12,444 bases of DNA, from positions 1-12,444 of the forward strand of contig JAIEEW010000157.1 in the NCBI GenBank assembly GCA_029067255.1. The letters are read 5' to 3'. The notes beneath the pieces are model-generated. The model did no database searches. It saw nothing but the letters and a program-made list of their open reading frames with translations, and had not been told where the DNA came from. Shown in pieces: positions 1 to 6,217 of this stretch. The position numbers and the translations under genes are program-made. This DNA is from Clostridia bacterium (lineage in GTDB: Bacteria; Bacillota; Clostridia; Christensenellales; UBA3700). The stretch's first letter is position 1. Every line of letters begins with the position of its first letter.

Positions 1-1338
1 GTAACGGTACGCAAACGAGAGGAGTTGGGAGACGTAATTAAAAAGGCTTTTATTATTGCGCAATCGGGGAAACCTGGCGCAGTTCTCGTTGATATACCTA
101 AAGATATTCAACAGCAACTTGGGAATGAGGAATACCCATCTAGTTTAAGTATACGCGACAATTTACCTACCATAGAAGAACAAAGCGAGCAGATAAATAA
201 AGCAATTCAATTGCTCCAAGGCGCAAAACGTCCGTTATTGCTGGCAGGCGGTGGGGTAAGGATTTCAAAGGCGGAAAGGGAGTTGAGCAAGTTTGTTGAA
301 CTGACAGGCATACCAGTAGTAACTACGATTATGGGCAAGGGCGCAATTACAAGTGATGCTCCATTGTATTATGGAAACGTGGGTATACACGGAAGTTTTG
401 GAGCAAATAGCGCTATAGAAAAATGTGATTTATTGCTATCCATAGGAACAAGATTTAATGATAGAATCGCAGGTAGCAAGGAGAATTTTGCTAAATATGC
501 GAAGATAATTCATATTGATATAGATCCTTCGACTATATCCAAAAACATTCAAGCGGATGTGCCGATATTGGGCGATGCAAAAGCCATATTAAAAATATTG
601 ACGGAAAGCGCAAAACTGCTGAGATTATCTGCGTGGATAAAAGAGTTGGACGAATTAAAATCAGCATATCCGATAAAGATAGCAAACGATAAACTCAATC
701 CGCAAATGATTATTGAACAACTAAATACGCTGTTTGACGATGTAATTGTTGCAACCGACGTAGGACAAAACCAATTGTGGACTACGCAGTTTTTAAAACT
801 CAACGAGCGCAGAAAATTGTTGACGTCGGGCGGTTTTGGTACAATGGGTTTTGGACTGCCTGCGGCAATAGGCGCAAAGTTGGCAAATCCGCAAACTCCT
901 GTTGTGGCAATAGTAGGCGACGGCGGTTTTCAGATGAACGTGCAAGAACTTGCGACGGCAGTAATAAACGGCGTGCCCATAATAATTTGCTTGTTGAATA
1001 ACTCTTGGCTTGGCAACGTAAGACAGTGGCAAGAATTGTATTATGGCAAGAGATACCAAAGTACTTGTTTAAGGCGAAGAGTAACTTGTCCCACGCAATG
1101 TGCGACAATGCAAGAATGTCCAGCGTATGTTCCCAATTTCCAAAAACTTGCTGATAGTTATGAAGTAAAATACAGACGAGTTGCAAGCAAAGACGAAATA
1201 GACGAGGCTTTTTCTTTTGCAATGCAACAGACGGAAGTCCCCACATTGCTAGAATTTATGATTGACGAAGAAGAGAACGTCTATCCTATTATTTTGCCTG
1301 GCAAAGATTTGTCCACGATAAAGTTCGGCAAAGAGTAA
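1..1338 (+). CDS. ilvB: Acetolactate synthase large subunit, 3' part (N-terminus outside window)
   Basis: Thiamine-diphosphate enzyme that condenses two pyruvates to acetolactate, or pyruvate plus 2-oxobutyrate, in valine, leucine and isoleucine synthesis. The frame is open from base 1, and the first residues already match the end of the N-terminal pyrimidine-binding domain (GKPGAVLVDIPKD), so the gene begins upstream; a TTG at 25 is not a credible start. The central domain follows at codons about 70-200. The C-terminal cofactor domain has the Gly-Asp-Gly at codons 306-308 and the paired Asn at 333-334, the usual GDG...NN diphosphate/magnesium motif. WTTQF and SGGFGTMGFGLPAA are typical of ALS, and the QWQE stretch is intact. 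Odd: after RYQST there is an insert with four cysteines (codons 356, 363, 367, 373). No ilvN small-subunit gene follows. Family assignment is secure. Other TPP enzymes such as glyoxylate carboligase are less likely given the ALS-like QWQE segment and C-terminus. Confidence 0.95.
   Translation, partial: VTVRKREELGDVIKKAFIIAQSGKPGAVLVDIPKDIQQQLGNEEYPSSLSIRDNLPTIEEQSEQINKAIQLLQGAKRPLLLAGGGVRISKAERELSKFVELTGIPVVTTIMGKGAITSDAPLYYGNVGIHGSFGANSAIEKCDLLLSIGTRFNDRIAGSKENFAKYAKIIHIDIDPSTISKNIQADVPILGDAKAILKILTESAKLLRLSAWIKELDELKSAYPIKIANDKLNPQMIIEQLNTLFDDVIVATDVGQNQLWTTQFLKLNERRKLLTSGGFGTMGFGLPAAIGAKLANPQTPVVAIVGDGGFQMNVQELATAVINGVPIIICLLNNSWLGNVRQWQELYYGKRYQSTCLRRRVTCPTQCATMQECPAYVPNFQKLADSYEVKYRRVASKDEIDEAFSFAMQQTEVPTLLEFMIDEEENVYPIILPGKDLSTIKFGKE
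1066..1119 (+). other. Four-cysteine insert within acetolactate synthase
   Basis: Codons 356-373 carry cysteines spaced C-x6-C-x3-C-x5-C, between the conserved QWQELYYGKRY segment and the conserved PNFQKLADSY segment. Enterobacterial ALS is shorter here and lacks this cluster. The spacing could bind a metal or form disulfides. This is read directly from the translation; the function is unknown. Confidence 0.6.
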
Positions 1339-1347
1339 AATAGAAAA

Positions 1348-1381
1348 CACACGCTTTGGGGCTATGCTCCTTTTGCGTGTG
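1348..1381 (-). terminator. Hairpin with a T-rich tail on the minus strand
   Basis: CACACGC (1348-1354) pairs with GCGTGTG (1375-1381), and the loop holds a smaller GGGGC/GCTCC stem with one G-U pair. Read on the minus strand, the stem is followed by TTTTCTATTTT, which looks like an intrinsic terminator for leftward transcription. On the plus strand it is followed by CTTGGG, so it is a weak terminator for ilvB. Confidence 0.45.
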
Positions 1382-1387
1382 CTTGGG

Positions 1388-1409
1388 TGGTGCTAGACGG
1401 CGGGACTTG
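1388..1409 (-). repeat. Short partial copy of a tRNA 3' end
   Basis: TGGTGC, five unlike bases, then GGCGGGACTTG. The same two blocks (TGGTGC and GGCGGGACTTG, four bases between) form the 3' end of tRNA-Leu at 1588-1608, in the same orientation and 200 bp away. Reversed, it reads as a T-arm 3' strand, acceptor 3' strand and CCA. The rest of a tRNA is absent. It may be a degenerate tRNA remnant or an attachment-site-like duplication. Confidence 0.4.
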
Positions 1410-1420
1410 CAAGGAACGCA

Positions 1421-1466
1421 GTGACGGAATAGTGAGCAAGCGAGTAGCATCTCGTGCGAGCGTCAC
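1421..1466. other. Structured intergenic element of unknown role
   Basis: GTGACG (1421-1426) pairs with CGTCAC (1461-1466). Inside, CGAG (1441-1444) pairs with CTCG (1451-1454), and CTCGTGCGAG (1451-1460) is itself palindromic. No ORF covers it. It lies between ilvB and tRNA-Leu. I do not recognise a known RNA family. Confidence 0.35.
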
Positions 1467-1497
1467 AAATTCGGTATCCCAATGTTACAACTATGAA

Positions 1498-1582
1498 AAG
1501 AAGTCGCATAGAACAGGGGAATAGAAAAAGTGAGATGGTGTAATCATCTCACTTTCTATTTCTCGCTAAAACGCGACTTCTT
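1498..1582. terminator. Nested inverted repeat, probable two-way terminator between ilvB and tRNA-Leu
   Basis: The outer stem pairs 1498-1507 (AAGAAGTCGC) with 1573-1582 over 10 bp. An inner stem pairs 1527-1537 (AAAGTGAGATG) with 1545-1555 over 11 bp around a 7-nt loop. On the minus strand the inner hairpin is followed by TTTTT then CTATT, giving a good intrinsic terminator for tRNA-Leu. On the plus strand the tail is TTTCTATTTCTC, adequate for ilvB. The outer stem is unusual for a terminator. Confidence 0.65.
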
Positions 1583-1587
1583 AGATA

Positions 1588-1674
1588 TGGTGCCGAAGGC
1601 GGGACTTGAACCCGCACGATGTCGCCATCACCGGATTTTGAGTCCGGCGCGTCTGCCAATTCCACCACTTCGGC
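1588..1674 (-). tRNA. tRNA-Leu, anticodon CAA
   Basis: Read on the minus strand it is an 87-nt class II tRNA with an encoded CCA. The acceptor GCCGAAG pairs with CTTCGGC and the discriminator base is A. The D-arm contains TGGCAGAC. The anticodon arm is CCGGA, loop CTCAAAA, TCCGG, which places CAA at the anticodon, reading UUG codons. A long variable arm follows, as expected for leucine tRNAs. The T-arm is GCGGG, loop TTCAAGT, CCCGC. All stems pair, so it should be functional. It converges on ilvB, and the nested hairpin lies just beyond its 3' end. Confidence 0.96.
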
Positions 1675-1695
1675 ATGGAAATTTGCTTTTGCTTT

Positions 1696-1727
1696 ATTAT
1701 ATTAGCATACTATTTTGCTATTTGCAA
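1696..1727 (-). promoter_or_regulatory. Promoter for tRNA-Leu
   Basis: On the minus strand, TTGCAA (1722-1727) is a -35, followed by a 17-bp spacer and TAATAT (1699-1704) as -10; an overlapping TATAAT lies at 1696-1701. The start would fall about 15-20 nt before the tRNA 5' end, a plausible leader. Confidence 0.5.
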
Positions 1728-1758
1728 TCAAAATTTTCAAAAAATAATTAAAAATATC

Positions 1759-1787
1759 TGGATTTATAAATGCGAATATAGTACAAT
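1759..1787 (+). promoter_or_regulatory. Probable promoter for inorganic pyrophosphatase
   Basis: TACAAT (1782-1787) serves as -10, with a weak -35 TGGATT (1759-1764) at 17 bp. The start would be near 1794, leaving a leader of about 29 nt that contains the ribosome site GAGGAAA at 1811-1817. Confidence 0.4.
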
Positions 1788-1822
1788 ATACTTACTAATC
1801 GTTGTGTTGCGAGGAAATTCTT

Positions 1823-2356
1823 ATGAATATTTGGCATGATATAAGCAAAGACAGAATTAATTCCGAAGATTTTATAAGTTGTATCGAGATTCCAAAAGGT
1901 TGCAAAAACAAGTATGAAGTCGACAAACAGACGGGTATGCTTATTTTGGACAGGATTCTTTATACCGCGACGCATTATCCCGCAAATTACGGTTTTATAC
2001 CGCGTACTTACGCTGACGACGGCGACCCTTTGGACGTGCTGGTTATATGTTCGGAAGAAATCGCGCCGCTCGCTTTGGTAAGGTGTTATCCTATAGGTCA
2101 AATAGCAATGATAGACGACGGCAGAGAAGATATAAAGATACTTGCGGTCCCGTTTAAAGACCCTAACTGGAACGACTATCAGGACGTAAGGGAATTGCCC
2201 CCGCATATCATAGACGAGATGAAACACTTTTTCGGTGTGTATAAGCAGTTGGAAGGCAAGAAGATGGAAGTGTTGGAATTGTCAGGAAGAGAAACGGCGG
2301 TCGAATCTATACAGAAAGCAATTCAACTCTACAACGAAGTATTTTTGAAAGACTGA
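1823..2356 (+). CDS. ppa: Inorganic pyrophosphatase, family I
   Basis: Cytoplasmic soluble pyrophosphatase that hydrolyses pyrophosphate to two phosphates and so pulls biosynthetic reactions forward. The 177-residue length fits bacterial family I enzymes. The catalytic set aligns with the E. coli enzyme: Glu22, Lys30, Arg44, Tyr52, Tyr56, the signature DGDPLDVLV with Asp66, Asp68 and Asp71, then Asp98, Asp103, Lys105, and Tyr140-Lys141. No key residue is missing. The ATG at 1823 was chosen because GAGGAAA stands 5 nt before it and the family begins near this point; an in-frame TTG at 1802 would add seven residues with no ribosome site. The gene has its own promoter and a terminator right after the stop, so it appears to be a single-gene unit. 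Confidence 0.96.
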   Translation: MNIWHDISKDRINSEDFISCIEIPKGCKNKYEVDKQTGMLILDRILYTATHYPANYGFIPRTYADDGDPLDVLVICSEEIAPLALVRCYPIGQIAMIDDGREDIKILAVPFKDPNWNDYQDVRELPPHIIDEMKHFFGVYKQLEGKKMEVLELSGRETAVESIQKAIQLYNEVFLKD

Positions 2357-2362
2357 CTAAAA

Positions 2363-2390
2363 GAGTATGGACGCGCGCCATACTCAAATT
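2363..2390 (+). terminator. Intrinsic terminator after ppa
   Basis: GAGTATGG (2363-2370) pairs perfectly with CCATACTC (2378-2385) around the loop ACGCGCG, followed by AAATTTTA. It begins 6 nt past the ppa stop. Confidence 0.7.
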
Positions 2391-2442
2391 TTATCAGCGG
2401 ATATTGTACTTGAAAATATAAATCGGTTAAATACGAAAGAAA

Positions 2443-4593
2443 ATGAAAAGATTGTTCAATTTCAGAATAATGCCGTTGTGTTTGCTCGGCATTGTTTTGG
2501 CGATATGCGTCGTTACGTTTTGCAACATTGCGCTTTCCATAGTTTTTTCTGTCGTCGCGGCAGCAGTTATCGCGGCGGCGTTTTTCGTAAAATCTTTGCA
2601 TAAAGCAAGAGTAAAACTGATTATTATTTCTTTGACTTTTCTTATTGCAAGCGGAGTTAGCGCGTTGAATTTTATCAAAGTTGAAAACACGCAGATCTAT
2701 TCTTACGATTCCGTTATAGAAGGCAGCGTATCTTTGATGACAGAATGCGACGAAAACGGCAACGTAAATCGCGGAGAATATTACGTTGCATACATATATC
2801 TTGAAGACGTGGAAGTCGACGGACGCAAAATTAAAGGCATAGCGCAGGCTGCGTTTTCTTCTCCCGAATTGATAAGCGGTTTGAAGATAGGCGACAGGAT
2901 AGAGTTTCGCGGAAACATATCTCCCAAAAATCTTTGCGTTACTGACAGTTATAGCGTAAACTCGTATAAAAACAATATCTTTCATTACGTTTCGTGCGCG
3001 GAAAATCCTGACGACGAAAGTTCTATTTTCAAAGTTCTGTATAACAAAGTTAAATTCGGAGACAAGATAAGATTGAAAATCAAGAGTTCTGTTTACGGCA
3101 ACGTCAAAAGTGAAACCGCAGGATTTCTTTACGCTATGACGCTAGGAGATAAGTCGGGACTTGAAGACAGTATCAAGACAGACTTTCAAAGAACGGGCGC
3201 CGCTCATATTTTTGCGGTATCCGGTTTGCACGTGGGAATAATAGCGGCGTCTTTGCTTTTGGCGCTTAAAAAATTAAAGGTAAGAAAAAGATCGGTAATA
3301 TTTTTCGTAGTCGCTGCAGTACTTGTACCGTTCTGCGCTCTTTGCGGATTTTCTCCGTCGACGGTAAGAGCGACGGTCATGACATTGATAGCGCTAGGCG
3401 CTAAAACGTTAATGTACAGAAGCGACGGCATATCTAATTTATCTTTGGCTGGTTGCGTAATTCTACTTAGCGATCCGATATATCTGTTTGACGTGGGTTT
3501 TCTGATGAGTTTCTTAGCAGTATACGGTTTGTTAACGTTAACTAAACCTATGCTTGCAATAATTCCAAAGCGATTGCATTGCAAACTAACGTCGCTGCTT
3601 TGCGCTACCTTTGCGGTCAATATATCTTTGTTGCCGTTGATGGTAATGACTTTCGGCGGGCAGACCTTGCTTTCCTTAGTCGCTAATTTGGTTGTGATCC
3701 CGATTGCAAGCATTTTCTTTCCCATTTATTTGCTCGCGCTAATCATAACGTGTATGCTTCCTTTCGCCGGCATATTACTTACGATTGCCGGCGCGCCGTT
3801 CACGTTGATGATCGCTTTGATAGGGAAGTTGGGCGAAGCCGAAACAGCGGTTATTTATTTCCGCTCTAGCATAGTGTTCATCATATTGTTTATAGGTCTA
3901 ATGCTGTTGCTTTCAAAATACTTTTTCGCCGATAGGAAAATCAAGAAGATAGTCGCTACGGCGCTTGCGTTGTGTATATTTTTGAGCGTGGCGCTTAACG
4001 TTACCCGTTGGGGAAACGAAAACGCGCTGGTTTTGTGTTATTCGGATAAGTACGGTTCTCAATACGCGTTTGTTGAAAACGTAGACGGCGGAAGATATCT
4101 TGTAGTCAACGGCAGATTCACAGACGATACCGTTGCAGCAACGCGCGACTTTATGAATAAAAAAGGTTTTGCCAGAGTAGACGGAATTGCTGTGGTAGGC
4201 GAAGACCCAGACAGTAAAAGTATTTTGAAACTGGCTCAAAGCATCAACTGTATGAATCTGTACGCTTTTGCGTCGGACGAATTTTCCGACATTGCAATGA
4301 ACGCCGATAATCACGTTGTCGAAGACGGCTTCACGTTCGCTTTTATCAACAGCGGAACTTTGGAAATAGTTGCGGGCAAGAGCGTGATAAGAATTTTAGC
4401 GGACGATTATTATTCTCTCGATGAAAACTACAACATACTTATAACTTATGACGCTCAAAACTCGCCTGAAGATGGAAAGTACGTCGTATGCGACACAGGA
4501 TATACAAATTCTTTACAAAATTATCTGCCCGCTACGTTTACTTTTAGACTTAATAATGGTAAAATACTAATAAGTCAGATTTGGAGATATTGA
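2443..4593 (+). CDS. comEC: ComEC/Rec2-family membrane channel with a degenerate metallo-beta-lactamase domain
   Basis: ComEC forms the inner-membrane channel that takes in single-stranded DNA during natural transformation. The order fits the family: two or more N-terminal helices (about 8-75), an OB-like DUF4131 region (about 85-185), then the Competence core with HIFAVSGLHVGI (255-266), GFSPSTVRA (302-310) and DVGFLMSFLAVYGLL (350-364) among many hydrophobic helices to about 520. The soluble tail (about 525-716) matches the C-terminal metallo-beta-lactamase domain in position and length. However, where family members carry DVGQGD and a THxHxDH metal site, this one reads CYSDKYGSQ (532-540) and VVGEDPDSKS (584-593). 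The start is ATG at 2443; the ribosome site is weak (GAAAGA), and a possible promoter TTGTAC-17-TTAAAT at 2404-2432 would place the RNA start almost at the ATG. The stop overlaps holA by one base. Whether it still serves DNA uptake is uncertain. Confidence 0.9.
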   Translation: MKRLFNFRIMPLCLLGIVLAICVVTFCNIALSIVFSVVAAAVIAAAFFVKSLHKARVKLIIISLTFLIASGVSALNFIKVENTQIYSYDSVIEGSVSLMTECDENGNVNRGEYYVAYIYLEDVEVDGRKIKGIAQAAFSSPELISGLKIGDRIEFRGNISPKNLCVTDSYSVNSYKNNIFHYVSCAENPDDESSIFKVLYNKVKFGDKIRLKIKSSVYGNVKSETAGFLYAMTLGDKSGLEDSIKTDFQRTGAAHIFAVSGLHVGIIAASLLLALKKLKVRKRSVIFFVVAAVLVPFCALCGFSPSTVRATVMTLIALGAKTLMYRSDGISNLSLAGCVILLSDPIYLFDVGFLMSFLAVYGLLTLTKPMLAIIPKRLHCKLTSLLCATFAVNISLLPLMVMTFGGQTLLSLVANLVVIPIASIFFPIYLLALIITCMLPFAGILLTIAGAPFTLMIALIGKLGEAETAVIYFRSSIVFIILFIGLMLLLSKYFFADRKIKKIVATALALCIFLSVALNVTRWGNENALVLCYSDKYGSQYAFVENVDGGRYLVVNGRFTDDTVAATRDFMNKKGFARVDGIAVVGEDPDSKSILKLAQSINCMNLYAFASDEFSDIAMNADNHVVEDGFTFAFINSGTLEIVAGKSVIRILADDYYSLDENYNILITYDAQNSPEDGKYVVCDTGYTNSLQNYLPATFTFRLNNGKILISQIWRY

Positions 4594-5594
4594 TGCAGGC
4601 GTTACAGTTAAAGCAGACTTTTAAGACGAACGTATCCGATATTTACGCTCTTTTCGGCGACGATGAAGGGCTGATACTTTACGCTTTGGAAAAGTTTTAC
4701 GATCTGATCCCGCATGATACTCGCGACTTTTGTATTCAGAAATATGAAGGTAACGAAATCGCAAGCGAAGATATAATATCGTCGCTGTCTTACGGCGCTA
4801 TGTTCGGGGACAGAAGGTTGGTTACGGTAAAAGACTTCAACCGAAAGTTGAGCGTGTCCGAAACAGAAAACTGGTTGGACTACGTCGCAAACGTAAACGA
4901 AGGAAATATACTCGTGCTTATCAACTGTCCGACTATAAAAAACGCCATAAGCCAGTTCGTTGTCGAAGTGGATTGCAATAAAATGAGCCTGATCGATTAC
5001 GTAAATTATATAGAAACGCTTTTCAAGTTTTATAAAATAAAGTATGACAAGTCTTCGCTTTCGGAAATAGTCCACAGATGCAATAAGGATTTTGGCAAGA
5101 TAAATAATGAACTTAAAAAGATAATGCTTTACTGCGCCGACGGAACGGAAGTGAATAAATTGCTTATAGAAGATCTTGTGCCTACCGATACGGAAACGCA
5201 AGTATTTGAGTTTATATTCGCTGTACAGGACGGGGATTTCGATAAGGCAATGAGCATAATCGACATACTTTTGGAACGCGGGGACAAACCGTCTATGATT
5301 CTCGCGACTATTACTTTGACGTATAAGCGAATGTTTGCAATAATGACAAACGACGGGGACGACGATTTTCTCAGTGAAAGTTTGGGAATGAGAAAACCCG
5401 CTTTATTTATGGCAAAAAAGAAAATCGACGCGGCAAAACGACGTACGCCGAATTTTCTGTCCAGACTCAAAAACACAGTATATTATCTTTACGCTTTGGA
5501 ATACGATTTCAAAAGCGGCAAAATAACTCAAGAAAACGCGCTTGATTTGGCAATAAATTATTTGATAGGAAAGACTAATGCAAAACGTACCTAA
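4593..5594 (+). CDS. holA: DNA polymerase III delta subunit (clamp loader)
   Basis: The delta subunit opens the beta sliding clamp as part of the clamp-loader complex. The 333-residue product matches HolA: an N-terminal YALFGDDEGLI segment (18-28), where the family has its modified nucleotide-fold start, the AMFGDRRLVTVKD region (about 70-82), an INCPTIKN segment, and a helical C-terminal domain with RGDKPSMILATITLTYKRMF and the final NALDLAINYLIG. The start was set at ATG 4593, 6 nt after GGAG (4583-4586). It overlaps the comEC stop as TGATG, a sign of coupled translation; a TTG at 4581 has no ribosome site of its own. comEC followed by holA is a common order in Firmicutes, but the rpsT gene that often comes next is missing here and a membrane protein gene stands in its place. 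Confidence 0.93.
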   Translation: MQALQLKQTFKTNVSDIYALFGDDEGLILYALEKFYDLIPHDTRDFCIQKYEGNEIASEDIISSLSYGAMFGDRRLVTVKDFNRKLSVSETENWLDYVANVNEGNILVLINCPTIKNAISQFVVEVDCNKMSLIDYVNYIETLFKFYKIKYDKSSLSEIVHRCNKDFGKINNELKKIMLYCADGTEVNKLLIEDLVPTDTETQVFEFIFAVQDGDFDKAMSIIDILLERGDKPSMILATITLTYKRMFAIMTNDGDDDFLSESLGMRKPALFMAKKKIDAAKRRTPNFLSRLKNTVYYLYALEYDFKSGKITQENALDLAINYLIGKTNAKRT

Positions 5595-6210
5595 ACAAAC
5601 CGTATACGTTCGCCCGCCGGCGACGCCGAAACTCAAAAACGATTGGCTTACTATACTACTTAAAGCCTTGCTTTTCGGCGGTATATTTTTCTCAATGTAT
5701 TTTAGCGGAAAACGCAATTTCAATCTACTGTTTGCGTATATCATTGATCCCGAATACGGGGATTATTTCGCTCAGATTTCGGGTATGCCTATGTCGCAGG
5801 TGTTGGCTATGTTCGAAGGCGGAGCGATGGCTGTAAGTTTCAAGATAATTTATCCGCTTATAATATCCGCGATAGCGCTGCTGATTTATACGTTGTACGC
5901 GAAGTTTTTCGCATATTTGGTATTCAATCAGTTTAGATTTTTAGACGCGCCGTTCGAGATACGCAAGTTCAGGATCTGTCTGGATTCTTCTATGATATTG
6001 CTATCGGCTCTTATAGGCGTGAGCAAGTTGATATTTGATCTTTATCCCGTAGCGGGAAATCTCGGACCGGCAATAGTCGACGTCGCGGCGGCGCTTGCCG
6101 CATTGGCAGTGTTTTTCTTCTGCTATACGAGAGGTATGGAAAAGAAATTTTATCCCGTGCTTCTCAACGTAATGCTCATACCGTCGATATGTCTGGTAAT
6201 TTTCGTGTGA
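5578..6210 (+). CDS. Unrecognised membrane protein, about five transmembrane helices
   Basis: I do not recognise a family. The 210-residue product has a proline-rich, basic N-terminal tail (1-22) without a signal peptide. Hydrophobic segments lie near 24-42, 88-115, 136-157, 163-184 and 191-210, so about five helices, and the protein ends inside the last one. Between the first two helices is a roughly 45-residue loop containing DPEYGDYFAQISGMPMSQ. The ATG at 5578 has AGGAAAG five bases upstream and overlaps the end of holA by 17 nt, in another frame. The stop is 7 nt before the lipoprotein gene. Spacing on both sides argues for one mRNA with comEC, holA and the lipoprotein. No catalytic motif is visible. 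A partner role for the neighbouring lipoprotein is a guess from proximity only. Confidence 0.75.
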   Translation: MQNVPKQTVYVRPPATPKLKNDWLTILLKALLFGGIFFSMYFSGKRNFNLLFAYIIDPEYGDYFAQISGMPMSQVLAMFEGGAMAVSFKIIYPLIISAIALLIYTLYAKFFAYLVFNQFRFLDAPFEIRKFRICLDSSMILLSALIGVSKLIFDLYPVAGNLGPAIVDVAAALAALAVFFFCYTRGMEKKFYPVLLNVMLIPSICLVIFV

Positions 6211-6217
6211 GGTTGAT

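Noticed and set aside
25..27. TTG as the start of the acetolactate synthase gene
   Set aside because: The frame stays open to base 1 and the protein would lack the whole N-terminal catalytic domain; the gene enters from upstream.
800..1246. 148-codon open frame antisense to ilvB
   Set aside because: No ribosome site or protein family features; its length follows from the composition of the sense gene.
1530..1751. 73-codon plus-strand frame across the tRNA
   Set aside because: It runs through the terminator hairpin and the complement of tRNA-Leu.
1748..2227. 159-codon frame antisense to ppa
   Set aside because: Shadow of a fully conserved pyrophosphatase; no independent support.
2367..2603. 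78-codon plus-strand frame between ppa and comEC
   Set aside because: It starts inside the ppa terminator, overlaps comEC in another frame and has no ribosome site.
2329..2985. 218-codon frame antisense to comEC
   Set aside because: The sense frame has clear ComEC motifs, and the antisense product shows no recognisable domain.
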